Positions 32,871 to 41,600 of a stretch of 64,000 nt of DNA are shown here, piece after piece. The notes beneath the pieces were generated by a model. The model was not told the origin of the DNA. It saw nothing but the letters and a program-made list of their open reading frames with translations, and did no database searches. The stretch is taken from positions 1 to 64,000 of the forward strand of contig DLGE01000006.1 in assembly GCA_002482535.1 (NCBI GenBank), given 5' to 3'. This stretch comes from Peptococcaceae bacterium UBA7702. Lineage in GTDB: Bacteria; Bacillota; Dehalobacteriia; UBA7702. A program made the position numbers and the translations under genes. Within the stretch, counting starts at the first letter, position 1; the number at the start of each line of letters is the position of its first letter.

Positions 32871-34030
32871 AGCGTCAACACGCTTTCCCCGTTGATGGCG
32901 GCAGCATTTTCTCCCGTCAACGCGTAATAGGCCGTAGCGCCGATATCCGACATGGTAGCAAGAATGCCCAGATCCTTCCCGGGCAATCCGGGCGTATACA
33001 TCAAAACCGGCACATATTCCCGGTTGTGGTCATTGCTCATCGTCGTGGGATCGTTGCCGTGGTCGGCGGTGATGATCAACAGATCGTCGCTGCCGATCAA
33101 CGGCAAAATACGGTTCAGTGAAAAATCAAAGTGCCTTAGGGCTTTGGCATAGCCCAGGGGGTCGTTTCGGTGACCGTAAAGCATATCGAAATCCACCAGG
33201 TTGATAAAGTAAAAGCCCGCGCCGCCTTCGCGAAGCAGCGTGACGATTTCTTTCAAACAGAGTTCGTTGCCTTTGACGGGATACGTCTGCTGAATGCCTT
33301 CCATATTAAAAATATCGCCGATCTTACCGACGCCGCAGGTAAAAATATGCCGGTCGCGTAAGGCGGTGAGATAATTGGGTACCGGGGGGCGCAGGGAAAA
33401 ATCTTTTCTATATTTGGTGCGCAGGAAAGCGTGGGGTTCTCCGGTAAAGGGACGGGCGATCACCCGACCCACTGCATATTTGCCGACACAGAGAGCCCGG
33501 GCCTTTTCACACAAATCATATAATGCTTCCGTGGTGTAAATCTGATCGTGGCAGGCGATTTGGAGCACGCTGTCGGCGGAGGTGTAAACGATGGGCTTCG
33601 CCGTAGCCAGGTGTTCCTCGCCGTAATCTTCAATGACCTGGGTGCCGGAATACGGTTGGTTGCAGAGGATGCCGGTACCAAAAGACGCGGTCAAGGAGTC
33701 GATCAAATCAGCGGGAAAACCCTGGGGAAAAACGGGAAACGGTTCTTTCAGCACAATGCCCATGATCTCCCAATGACCCGCCGTGGTATCCTTCCCCTTG
33801 GTGGTCAGGGGCGCCTTGCCGTAAGCGGCCAGGGGCTGCTTTGCCGGGGGTACTCCAATCAAAGACAGAATATTGCCGAGACCGAGCTTGCCGCAGTTGG
33901 GCAGTACAAGACCGCCGGCGGCTTTGGCCACGTTTTCCAAGGTATGACCGGGAGCTTCATCGTAATCCGCCCAATCGGGGAGCGCACCTGCGCCGGCACT
34001 ATCCAGGACAATCAAAAAGACTCTTTTCAT
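32867..34030 (-). CDS. deoB: Phosphopentomutase
   Basis: 387 aa, usual length. Alkaline-phosphatase-like fold with two metal ions: VLDSAGAGALPD at the start, TTAGHWEI carrying the catalytic Thr, ITADHGNDPT with metal ligands and SNDHNREYVPVL. Interconverts (deoxy)ribose 1- and 5-phosphate. AAGGAG before the ATG lies inside the end of xerD, ten bases upstream. Confidence 0.96.
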   Translation of the reverse strand: MKRVFLIVLDSAGAGALPDWADYDEAPGHTLENVAKAAGGLVLPNCGKLGLGNILSLIGVPPAKQPLAAYGKAPLTTKGKDTTAGHWEIMGIVLKEPFPVFPQGFPADLIDSLTASFGTGILCNQPYSGTQVIEDYGEEHLATAKPIVYTSADSVLQIACHDQIYTTEALYDLCEKARALCVGKYAVGRVIARPFTGEPHAFLRTKYRKDFSLRPPVPNYLTALRDRHIFTCGVGKIGDIFNMEGIQQTYPVKGNELCLKEIVTLLREGGAGFYFINLVDFDMLYGHRNDPLGYAKALRHFDFSLNRILPLIGSDDLLIITADHGNDPTTMSNDHNREYVPVLMYTPGLPGKDLGILATMSDIGATAYYALTGENAAAINGESVLTL

Positions 34031-34039
34031 AAACAGTGA

Positions 34040-34945
34040 TTAACTCCTTGGGTGGTATTTCTTAAATTCTTCCGTAATCGTTTTTTGCAGTAACTGGGTA
34101 TAGATCTGGGTGGTGGCAAGATCCGCGTGACCGAGAATTTCCTGAACCGTGCGGAGATCCGCCCCGTTTTCCAGCATATGAGCGGCGAGGGAATGGCGCA
34201 GGGTATGGGGACTTAAGGCGTCGCCGATGCCAACCTGGTCGCCGTATTGTTTCAGCATCGTCCAAATACTCTGCCGGGATAAAGTGCCGCCGCGCTGATT
34301 CAAAAAAAGCGAGGGATTCTTTTTCCCTTTTAGAAACACGCCGCGGCATTGATTGAGATAGGCGTCGATGGCCGCCTCTGCATAGGAGCCTAAGGGTACG
34401 ATCCGCTCCTTGCCGCCTTTGCCGAAACATTTGGCGTAATGAAATTCCGGATGGATGTCGTCGAGGTGGAGCCCAACCAGTTCCGAAACGCGCATACCGG
34501 TGGCGTAGAGGGTTTCCAACACCGCTTTGTCGCGGACACCTTTGCGCGTTGTGGTATCCGGCGCGGAAAGCAATAGATCGGTTTCGCTTTGCAGTAATAC
34601 GCCAGGAAGGTACTTTGTCAGCTTCGGGCTTTCCAAATTGGCGGTAGGATCTTTATCGATGACCTTATCCAGAAGTAAGAATTTATAAAAAGAACGGAGC
34701 GCCGAAACTTTTCGGGACAGCGTTTTCGACGCCATCTGTTTTTTGCGGCAAAAAGCCAAATAAGCGATGACCTCTTTGCGGTCGGCTTTGCTGAGGACGG
34801 CGTTGGCCGACCCCTGCCGCAAATAGTGAAAAAAGTCAAGGAGATCATAGCGATAGCTGTCGATGGTATTGGGAGAAGCCCCTTTCTCCACCAACATGTA
34901 ATCGAGAAAAGTTTCGATTTCCGCGTTTTCCGCGACTTCCTTCAT
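34040..34945 (-). CDS. xerD: Tyrosine recombinase XerD
   Basis: 301 aa. N-terminal core-binding domain (FLDYMLVEKGASPNTIDSY) and C-terminal catalytic domain with Arg in ATGMRVSEL, HTLRHSLAAHM and LGHADLATTQIYTQL including the nucleophile Tyr. Acts with XerC at dif to resolve chromosome dimers. First gene of the xerD-deoB-pdp-dacF run; the same order is seen in Bacillus relatives. It is a housekeeping recombinase, not a phage integrase, because of this conserved context. Confidence 0.93.
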   Translation of the reverse strand: MKEVAENAEIETFLDYMLVEKGASPNTIDSYRYDLLDFFHYLRQGSANAVLSKADRKEVIAYLAFCRKKQMASKTLSRKVSALRSFYKFLLLDKVIDKDPTANLESPKLTKYLPGVLLQSETDLLLSAPDTTTRKGVRDKAVLETLYATGMRVSELVGLHLDDIHPEFHYAKCFGKGGKERIVPLGSYAEAAIDAYLNQCRGVFLKGKKNPSLFLNQRGGTLSRQSIWTMLKQYGDQVGIGDALSPHTLRHSLAAHMLENGADLRTVQEILGHADLATTQIYTQLLQKTITEEFKKYHPRS

Positions 34946-34993
34946 CTTTAGCGCCGCCTTTTTTCAATATACGTTATTATAACACCTTTTTAC

Positions 34994-35209
34994 TTAATTT
35001 CCAAATATTCTTAGCCACATCGCTTTGGTTTCCGTATCGGGGAAAGCTTCTACCCGGACGGGATCATCGAGTTTCTTAAAATCTTCATCATTTTTTGCCA
35101 AAAAATCGTAAAAACGCGGCATCCCATAGCAAAGCACAAGCAGGATAACGACGGCAATCAGCACTGCCGTGAGCCGCGCTTTCAGGCGTCTTAACGCAAT
35201 GATTAACAA
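34994..35209 (-). CDS. Small single-helix membrane protein
   Basis: 71 aa. One strongly hydrophobic helix (VLIAVVILLVLCYG) near residues 15-30 after a basic N-terminus, then a charged extracellular tail rich in Asp/Lys. No family recognised. Start assumed at a TTG (35209) with AAGGAAG 8 bases upstream; a GTG at 35218 is the alternative but too close to that site. The region upstream can fold so that the ribosome site is paired. Just upstream of xerD in the same direction, 48 bases apart. Confidence 0.5.
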   Translation of the reverse strand: MLIIALRRLKARLTAVLIAVVILLVLCYGMPRFYDFLAKNDEDFKKLDDPVRVEAFPDTETKAMWLRIFGN

Positions 35210-35257
35210 TGGCGTCACTTCCTTCCCTTTGAGCCTATGAAAGGAAGGGTAAAAAGA

Positions 35258-35282
35258 GAACGCGGCGCAATGCGCCGCGTTC
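35258..35282 (-). terminator. Terminator of the lipoprotein gene
   Basis: GAACGCGGCGC / GCGCCGCGTTC stem followed by TCTTTTT on the minus strand. Confidence 0.85.
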
Positions 35283-35339
35283 AGGGTGTCACCGAAAATC
35301 CGTTTACGCGTATTTTGTTTACCGTTTGAACCTGCTTTT

Positions 35340-35738
35340 TTATTTGGGGAAGCTAACGGTAATGGTATAAGCCCCATTCCCCGCGACCTCTTCCGTATAA
35401 ACGATTTTTGCCCCGTTGCCGTCGGCATAAACCATGGTATAAATGCCCTCCTCGGAAACGTGGCTGTCGGTAAGGGAATAGCTAAAGTTTTCGTCGAGAT
35501 AATCTTTGTAAAGATTGAAAGCCGCCGCCCCCACTTGGCCGTCGGAAATCTCATAGGTATAAATGTAGTTACCGTCCTTTTCCTCTTTGCCGTCGGGGTT
35601 TTCCCCGGCGATTTCCGTAAAAGATTGCAGCGTCACAGTAGTGGAGCTGTAGACGGGATCAATGGGCTCCTCCCCGCAGCCGCATAGGGCAAAAGCCGTT
35701 AAAAGAAGCAAACAAAGGAGTATCATTCCTTTTTTCAT
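35340..35738 (-). CDS. Small lipoprotein of unknown function
   Basis: 132 aa. Type II signal peptide: basic start, hydrophobic stretch LLCLLLLTAFAL and lipobox LCGC, so the mature protein is membrane anchored outside. The rest is a beta-rich domain of about 110 residues with many Tyr (YIYTYEIS, YAITVSF-like strands). No family recognised. GAGGAGG precedes the ATG. Next to a second lipoprotein gene, 23 bases apart, so the pair is likely one operon. Confidence 0.75.
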   Translation of the reverse strand: MKKGMILLCLLLLTAFALCGCGEEPIDPVYSSTTVTLQSFTEIAGENPDGKEEKDGNYIYTYEISDGQVGAAAFNLYKDYLDENFSYSLTDSHVSEEGIYTMVYADGNGAKIVYTEEVAGNGAYTITVSFPK

Positions 35739-35761
35739 CAGCGTTTTCCTCCTCTGTTACT

Positions 35762-36604
35762 TTAAGATTCTGCGGCGGCGTAATCCAAATGGATCGCGAT
35801 GCCGGAAATGCCCAAGACAAAATCGATCACGCCGAGGCTGCTTCCGGCAATGCCCATATTGGCAATGTTGGCATCGAATTTTTCACCGTAATCATAGGCG
35901 GAAGCGTCGGCGTTTTCCAGAACTTTATAGGTTTTCGTTCCCTTAGCGCTGTCTTCGGTACTTTCCGTCACCGCGGACATATCGTAAACAAGATGGTTGG
36001 TGATGTTGTCGATGCTGACGGCATAGGCCTTGACCACTGCCTCGTTTTCTCCCGGCGTCACGGAGATGACCTTGTAGATTTGGGTTTCAAAATGATTTTC
36101 GTCATCCTTGGCACAGAGGAAATAGCCTGCCGCGGTACCGAAAATATTGTGAGAGACAATGTCCACATTATCCTGATCCCAACGGGAGACATCAAAACGG
36201 TCAGGCCCGAAGAGCCGGTCAACGCCGTCCTGTAAATCGGCAATACTGTAAATATCGAAGGTCTTATTTGCCGCATCGACGCCGTAAGCTTTGCCGAGGG
36301 CGGTTTTTTCTTCTTCGCTGAGGTAGGCGGTGGAAAGATCATCAAAGGCCATGGTGGCCACGGGCTCGCTCAGCCCTTGCCAATAAAGGGGCAATACGCC
36401 GCTAACAAGTTCATCCTCCGTCATTTGCAGCAATTCACCACGGTAAACGGAAGTGATTTCATAAAAATAGATTTCCGCTTCGGTTTCACTGATATAAGAA
36501 ACATCCTCTTCCTTTTGGCTGTCGCTATCTTCTTCTGTATTGCCGCAGGCGGCAAGAAACAACAGAGACAGCAAAAGGCAAAGCAGAATTAGCGTCTTTT
36601 TCAT
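35762..36604 (-). CDS. Lipoprotein of unknown function
   Basis: 280 aa. Signal peptide with lipobox LAAC at residues 17-20, then an acidic linker (EEDSDSQKEED). The globular part is mixed alpha/beta, with YFYEITSVYRGELLQM and VLPLYWQGLSEPVATMAFDDL; no known domain recognised. Ends in a glycine-rich hydrophobic segment. Upstream partner of the small lipoprotein in the same operon, located between xerD and spo0A; any sporulation link is unproven. Confidence 0.72.
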   Translation of the reverse strand: MKKTLILLCLLLSLLFLAACGNTEEDSDSQKEEDVSYISETEAEIYFYEITSVYRGELLQMTEDELVSGVLPLYWQGLSEPVATMAFDDLSTAYLSEEEKTALGKAYGVDAANKTFDIYSIADLQDGVDRLFGPDRFDVSRWDQDNVDIVSHNIFGTAAGYFLCAKDDENHFETQIYKVISVTPGENEAVVKAYAVSIDNITNHLVYDMSAVTESTEDSAKGTKTYKVLENADASAYDYGEKFDANIANMGIAGSSLGVIDFVLGISGIAIHLDYAAAES

Positions 36605-36824
36605 TTACTTTCCTCCCGAAAAGATTTGTTTCCTATTTTACCTTGTTTTTGCCGTTCTGTCAAAAAATATACGAAACGCCGGAAAAAACGGTAAAAAAGG
36701 CGGCTGTTCTTGCAGATGTTGTCGGAAAACTTCCACGGTGACCTGGCGTCAAAGAAACAAAAAAAGCAGCCCCTTTTACGCCATTCTTTAATAAAAACGT
36801 CGCAAATAGGGGCAAACGAAGTAT

Positions 36825-36854
36825 AAAAAAGGAATCATGCCTACACATCATTCC
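36825..36854 (-). terminator. Terminator of spo0A
   Basis: GGAATGATG/CATGATTCC with one mismatch and a run of six T after it, on the minus strand. Confidence 0.7.
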
Positions 36855-36894
36855 CATTCCCAAAACTGGTAAAAAGATGGTGGTATCAATGAAT

Positions 36895-37653
36895 TCAGGC
36901 GAGACGATTCGCCATTTTCAGTTTGTCAGCGATCATCGCAATAAATTCGCTGTTGGTAGGTTTTCCTCGTTCCACATCGATGGTGTAACCGAAATATTTG
37001 TTCATCAAATCGATGTTACCGCGATCCCAGGCCAGTTCGATGCCATGGCGAATGGCACGTTCCACCCGGCTTGCCGTGGTATTGTACTTGTCGGCGATCA
37101 TGGGATACAGTTCTTTGGTCACAGCGCCTAAGAGATTGATGTCTTCAATGACGAAGACGATGGCATCTCTCAGGTACTGGTAGCCTTTGATGTGGGCCGG
37201 CACTCCCATTTGATGGAGAATACCGGTGACTTCTACGTCGTAATTGCCGGCTACCGGCACCGACGGCGTCACGGAAGCATTGCTCCCGGCCAGCTGATGA
37301 ATACGCATCGACATACTTTGGAAGTCATACGGCTTCAGTAAAAAATAGTCGATCCCCAGCCTCACTGCTTCTTGTGTCATGTTTTCCTGTCCCATTGCCG
37401 TGGAGATGATGACCTTTGGCCGTTTTCCCGCACCATGCAGACGGTTTAAAACTCCAAGTCCGTCTAAGCGCGGCATGATCAGATCCAGGATGAGAATATC
37501 CGGCTCGGTCTCCTCCACTAATTTCAGAGCATCCAACCCATTGTTCGTCATTCCTGCAACTTCCATGTCTTCGTGTGACTCAAGAAACTGTTTCAGACCT
37601 TCGCTGAAATTCTTGTTGTCATCAGCAATAATGATTTTAATGTTGTCTGTCAT
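36895..37653 (-). CDS. spo0A: Sporulation master regulator Spo0A
   Basis: 252 aa response regulator. Receiver domain residues 1-125: acidic pair ADDN near the start, phosphoacceptor D57 in ILDLIMPRLDG, switch Thr in STAMG, and Lys in LLKPYD. The C-terminal Spo0A effector domain is strongly conserved: GYQYLRDAI, LYPMIADKYNTTASRVERAIRHGIE and KPTNSEFIAMIADKL. Phosphorylated Spo0A starts sporulation. A consensus sigma-H promoter lies upstream. Transcribed in line with spoIVB, the classical order. Confidence 0.98.
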   Translation of the reverse strand: MTDNIKIIIADDNKNFSEGLKQFLESHEDMEVAGMTNNGLDALKLVEETEPDILILDLIMPRLDGLGVLNRLHGAGKRPKVIISTAMGQENMTQEAVRLGIDYFLLKPYDFQSMSMRIHQLAGSNASVTPSVPVAGNYDVEVTGILHQMGVPAHIKGYQYLRDAIVFVIEDINLLGAVTKELYPMIADKYNTTASRVERAIRHGIELAWDRGNIDLMNKYFGYTIDVERGKPTNSEFIAMIADKLKMANRLA

Positions 37654-37696
37654 TTCTCTTCCCCCATATTATGATTGGATTATTTCTTGTAAGCAA

Positions 37697-37725
37697 TAAT
37701 TCTATGAAAACAATACAAATCCTTC
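37697..37725 (-). promoter_or_regulatory. Sigma-H promoter of spo0A
   Basis: Minus strand GAAGGATTT, 11 bases, ATAGAATTA. Every fixed position of the RNAGGAWWW-N11/12-RNNGAATWW consensus is met. About 45 bases before the start codon. Confidence 0.85.
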
Positions 37726-37801
37726 TTCGTTTTGAAAATTTCTCAAAATAATTTTGTCGTTAACTGGCACATTTCGCCGAAGAAATATTTCTTAAAAGAA
37801 A

Positions 37802-39142
37802 TTAGGAGATATCGCCTTCGTCTAACATATAGTGAATTAAACAACCGTAACCTTTTTTAGGCTGATTCACCATCACATAAGTTACGGCGCCGACAATTTT
37901 ATCCCCCTGTATGATCGGGCTGCCGCTCATGCCCTGAATGATACCGCCTGTTTTTGCCAACAGAGCTTCATCGGTGATGGTAATGGCCAGGCCCTTTCCT
38001 GTCTCATCCTCGGGGTTGATATCGGTGATTTCGATGTCGAACCATTCCATGGTTTCTCCGTTTAACACAGTAATGATCCGTGCCGCGCCTTTCTTCACCT
38101 CATCGGGAGAAGCCGTGGCGGCCACCGGCAGCAATTTATTTTCCAGGGGCGCGTCAAGGGTACCGAAAACGCCGTAGATGCCGACGCGATCAATGTCTCC
38201 CTCAAAGGCGCCGGGGTTAAAGTAGCCTATTTTCTCCCCCGTATTGCCTTCGCCGGCGGCGTTGATGCCGCTGATGGACGCCGGCAAAATTCTACCGTAA
38301 AGCTGGTCTTCATTGCTGGTCACCGCTTCCGTTACCGTATGTCCCAAAGCACCGTAACGATTGGTCGCAGGGTCGTAAAAAGTCATGGTGCCGACACCGC
38401 CGGTATTATCGCGGACGTAAAGACCGATGCGGTAGCGTCCCGTTTCAGCGCAAGGATAGGACTTCACTTTTTTGATCTGGGTTTCTCCGTTCCTTTTGAT
38501 CTCCAAAGAAACTTCACCGGCGCTGCCGCCGCTGTCAATCAAGGCCATGACGTCATCGTCGCCGGTGACGGTAATACCATTGATTTTCGTGATGCAGTCA
38601 CCCAAGGAAATCCCAGCTTCTTTCGCCGGATAGACGGTTTTGCCCTTTTCATCGGTAACGGCGGAGTAACCCACAACGACGACGCCTTCGGTTTTCATAA
38701 TCAAACCCACGGACTGACCGCCAGGAACGAGTTCTTTCACCTCATATACGGAAACGGCGGCGCCGCGTACAGGCAAAAAGCCAAATAGTTTGGCGGCGAG
38801 ATTATATTCTCCCGTGGTCTCAAAAGCGTAATGTTCCACATCCTCAGCGGTGACAAGTCCATCGTCGGTAAAAAGCTCATAATCTAAAAACGCCGAAAGC
38901 AGTTTCGGCAATTCCACAGTATTGCCTTCCTCCACAAAATAATGGCGGCTTTGAGCAAAAGGCAACACCGCGGCCAACAGCAAAAGGGCGCAAAGCGCCG
39001 TCAATAAATAACTTGTAGGTTTTCTGTTTCTCAAAATGTCATCTCCAGCACTCAGTGATAATTCTATTTTGCTCTGTTTTCCCCGGATCAAACAGGATAA
39101 ATCAGGCAGCTTTGGTAAAGTCAGCTTCTGCGCACCTGCCAT
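37802..39142 (-). CDS. spoIVB: SpoIVB peptidase
   Basis: 446 aa as called. A membrane helix (YLLTALCALLLLAAVLPF) near residues 44-61, a PDZ domain around 160-230 with GISLGDCITKINGITV, and a C-terminal S55 peptidase domain with the catalytic His in GALGHTVTEA and Ser in IQGMSGSPIIQ. In the forespore it is secreted to trigger SpoIVFB and SigK activation. The N-terminal ~36 residues before the helix are unusual, and the ATG has a weak ribosome site. A TTG at 39034 with GGAG 8 bases upstream would give 410 aa. Confidence 0.93.
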   Translation of the reverse strand: MAGAQKLTLPKLPDLSCLIRGKQSKIELSLSAGDDILRNRKPTSYLLTALCALLLLAAVLPFAQSRHYFVEEGNTVELPKLLSAFLDYELFTDDGLVTAEDVEHYAFETTGEYNLAAKLFGFLPVRGAAVSVYEVKELVPGGQSVGLIMKTEGVVVVGYSAVTDEKGKTVYPAKEAGISLGDCITKINGITVTGDDDVMALIDSGGSAGEVSLEIKRNGETQIKKVKSYPCAETGRYRIGLYVRDNTGGVGTMTFYDPATNRYGALGHTVTEAVTSNEDQLYGRILPASISGINAAGEGNTGEKIGYFNPGAFEGDIDRVGIYGVFGTLDAPLENKLLPVAATASPDEVKKGAARIITVLNGETMEWFDIEITDINPEDETGKGLAITITDEALLAKTGGIIQGMSGSPIIQGDKIVGAVTYVMVNQPKKGYGCLIHYMLDEGDIS

Positions 39143-39166
39143 CTTTCGGGAAGAAACACTTGTTTT

Positions 39167-39195
39167 TTTTCAAAAATAGAGTAAAATAATATAAT
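39167..39195 (+). promoter_or_regulatory. Promoter of ilvE
   Basis: TTTTCA, 17 bases, TATAAT, 45 bases before the start, in the spoIVB/ilvE divergent region. Confidence 0.5.
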
Positions 39196-39239
39196 AATAC
39201 AGTAGATATGAAACCAACAGCAAGCAAGGAGATCGGAAC

Positions 39240-40301
39240 ATGAGCGTAGAGATTCAGAAAAGAGCAATATTAAAAGAAAAACCCGATGACGCCAGTTTAT
39301 CCTTTGGCAAAGTTTTCACCGATCATATGATCGTGATGGAGCACGACGAAGAAGGTTGGCACGAGCCGAAGATCGTTCCTTACGGCCCCTTTTCCCTGGA
39401 GCCTTCCGCCATGGTTCTCCACTATGGACAGGCGGTTTTTGAAGGGCTCAAGGCTTACCGTACACCAACGGGGAAGATCAATCTATTTCGCCCCGAAGCA
39501 AACTTTAAAAGAATCAACCTTTCCTGCGAAAGGCTTTGCATTCCCAAAATCGACGAAGCGGCGGCTTTATCAGGCCTCCTCGATTTGATTCACTTAGAGC
39601 AGGATTGGGTGCCCTCGGCGCCGGATACTTCCCTCTACATTCGCCCCTTCATCTTTGCCAACGACCCCTATATCGGTGTCAAAGCGTCCACGAAGTACAT
39701 TTACTCCGTCATCCTCTCACCGGTAGGGCCTTATTATGCCGAAGGGATGAAACCCGTTAAAATCTACGTGGAGGACGAATATGTCCGCGCCGTTCGCGGC
39801 GGCTTGGGCTTTACGAAAGCTGCCGCCAACTATGCGGCAAGTCTTTTGGCCGGGGAAATCGCGCATCAGAAAGGCTATTCCCAAGTGCTCTGGCTCGACG
39901 GCGTTTCCCATGAAAACGTCGAGGAAGTCGGTTCCATGAATATCTTTTTCAAATTCCGGGACGAACTGGTAACGCCGGCGCTGAACGGTTCTATTTTAGG
40001 CGGCATCACCAGAGATTCCATCCTCAAACTGGCAAAACACATGGGGATCACCGTCAGTGAACGTACCCTGCCCATTGCGGAAGTTTTTGAACGTAGCGCC
40101 AAAGGGGAACTGGAAGAAGTTTTCGGTTCCGGCACCGCCGCCGTGGTCAGCCCCGTGTCCGAATTGAACAAAAACGGAGAGATCATCACCGTCAATCACG
40201 GTGAAATGGGGCCTCTAACCGCCCAATTATACAAAACCCTCACCGACATCCAATGGGGCAAGGCCGAGGATCCTTTCGGCTGGATTCAGGAAGTCAAATA
40301 A
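39240..40301 (+). CDS. ilvE: Branched-chain amino acid aminotransferase
   Basis: 353 aa class IV PLP aminotransferase. HYGQAVFEGLKAYR, GFTKAAANYAAS with the PLP lysine K193, LWLDG, EEVGSMNIFF and FGSGTAAVVSPV all match the long BCAT type. Last step in Leu/Ile/Val synthesis and first in degradation. AAGGAG precedes the ATG. No other ilv genes nearby; it is followed at 40 bases by a PocR-AraC regulator, which might be co-transcribed. Confidence 0.94.
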   Translation: MSVEIQKRAILKEKPDDASLSFGKVFTDHMIVMEHDEEGWHEPKIVPYGPFSLEPSAMVLHYGQAVFEGLKAYRTPTGKINLFRPEANFKRINLSCERLCIPKIDEAAALSGLLDLIHLEQDWVPSAPDTSLYIRPFIFANDPYIGVKASTKYIYSVILSPVGPYYAEGMKPVKIYVEDEYVRAVRGGLGFTKAAANYAASLLAGEIAHQKGYSQVLWLDGVSHENVEEVGSMNIFFKFRDELVTPALNGSILGGITRDSILKLAKHMGITVSERTLPIAEVFERSAKGELEEVFGSGTAAVVSPVSELNKNGEIITVNHGEMGPLTAQLYKTLTDIQWGKAEDPFGWIQEVK

Positions 40302-40341
40302 CGAAAAGTAAAGAGTTAAGGAAGCAAGGGAGAAGACTGCT

Positions 40342-41562
40342 ATGCCAAACAAATTTGATCTGGAAAGGGCAATCAACATTGCCCGGGACTATGCCGTCTC
40401 CACCGGAATGGAATGCTTTGTGCTCCCCGCGGATCAAAGCACCATCATCAACCCATGTGAAGGGATGATCCATAATTATCTCTGCTACGGGTTCAACAGT
40501 GATGTTGCAAAAATGTGTATCAATCTTCACGCCGAAGGCGCCTATCTCGCCAAAAATGCCGGCTCCCCTCAATCCTACTATTGCCCCATGGGGCTGCTGC
40601 ACTGGGCCTCTCCTGTGATTGTCGACGGTCGCATCGAAGCCGCCTTCATCGCCGGCCATGCTTTTTTAAATCAGTCCCAAGAAGAAATTTTAAGTTTCAA
40701 AAACATTTCCGGCAAACACGAAAAACTGCTTGCCTCTTACCCCAAACTGAAAAGGTCGCTGCTGGAATCACCGGTGATCAATGATGAACGGCTGCAAAGC
40801 CTCAAGAACATGCTGGATGTCATCGCACGCTCCTTCACCGATGGGGTGATCTCCGAAGATGATTTTCACGACATCAGGGAAGCCTTTCGTAAAAGCTATA
40901 CCTGCGATCCCATATACACCGAGGATATCTCCTGGAATACGCTGTTGACCGCAATCAGGGATAATGACAACGCTGCCGCGAGGAAAGCTTTGGATAAGGT
41001 TTTAAAAGAAATCCGGCAAACGGCAGATCCCCAACCGGTACGGGTCGCCCTGACCCAGCTGATTCTTTTCATCTACGATCATTCTTTGGAAAAAGAGGGG
41101 CAGGACTTTCTTTCGGAACGCTGCCTTAACGCCTTAAACGAGCTGGAACGAATTGACAACATCGAAGAGCTCGCGGTTTGGACGGAAAACAGCTTAAAAG
41201 CCATGTTTGAAGCCAGCGCTCTCATTCCTTCCCTGAAAAACGCCGATATGCTCTTTAAGGCCGTTCAATATATCCAAGACCACTATAAGGAAAAATTCTC
41301 ACTACAGGATATCGCGAATTACGTTCATTTCAGCGCTCCTTATTTCAGTAAAATTTTCAAAAAAGAAATCGGTGTAACCTTTACAAAATACCTGACCAAC
41401 GTGCGCATCGAAAAGAGCAAACAATTGCTGAAAAACACAGGGGTTGCGCTCTCCGATATCCCCGCCTTGGTGGGTTTTGAAGAACAGAGCTATTTCACCA
41501 GGGTATTTAGATCCACCACAGGAATCAGTCCCGGCAAATACAGAGCCAGGAACACCCAATAA
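40342..41562 (+). CDS. AraC-family regulator with PocR sensor domain
   Basis: 406 aa. Residues 1-170 form a PocR-type ligand-binding domain (AINIARDYAVSTGMECFVL, CINLHAEGAYLAKNAGSPQSYYCPMGLLHWASPVIVDGRIEAAFIAGH). The last ~100 residues are an AraC double HTH: FSLQDIANYVHFSAPYFSKIFKKEIG and LSDIPALVGFEEQSYFTRVF. PocR domains sense small alcohols or methyl donors in related systems, often near corrinoid-dependent pathways. Downstream of ilvE; a second PocR-AraC gene lies beside the corrinoid gene at the right end, so this one may control methyl metabolism too. Targets unknown. Confidence 0.85.
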   Translation: MPNKFDLERAINIARDYAVSTGMECFVLPADQSTIINPCEGMIHNYLCYGFNSDVAKMCINLHAEGAYLAKNAGSPQSYYCPMGLLHWASPVIVDGRIEAAFIAGHAFLNQSQEEILSFKNISGKHEKLLASYPKLKRSLLESPVINDERLQSLKNMLDVIARSFTDGVISEDDFHDIREAFRKSYTCDPIYTEDISWNTLLTAIRDNDNAAARKALDKVLKEIRQTADPQPVRVALTQLILFIYDHSLEKEGQDFLSERCLNALNELERIDNIEELAVWTENSLKAMFEASALIPSLKNADMLFKAVQYIQDHYKEKFSLQDIANYVHFSAPYFSKIFKKEIGVTFTKYLTNVRIEKSKQLLKNTGVALSDIPALVGFEEQSYFTRVFRSTTGISPGKYRARNTQ

Positions 41563-41600
41563 GACGCAGGCTTTCGGAAAAACAAAAGGCAGGTTAAGCA

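Noticed and set aside
34040..34945. Phage or island integrase
   Set aside because: The tyrosine recombinase sits in the conserved xerD-deoB-pdp-dacF order and is the housekeeping XerD; no att repeats or phage genes seen.
36660..36863. 67-codon minus-strand frame between spo0A and the lipoprotein gene
   Set aside because: It contains the spo0A terminator and lacks a ribosome site.
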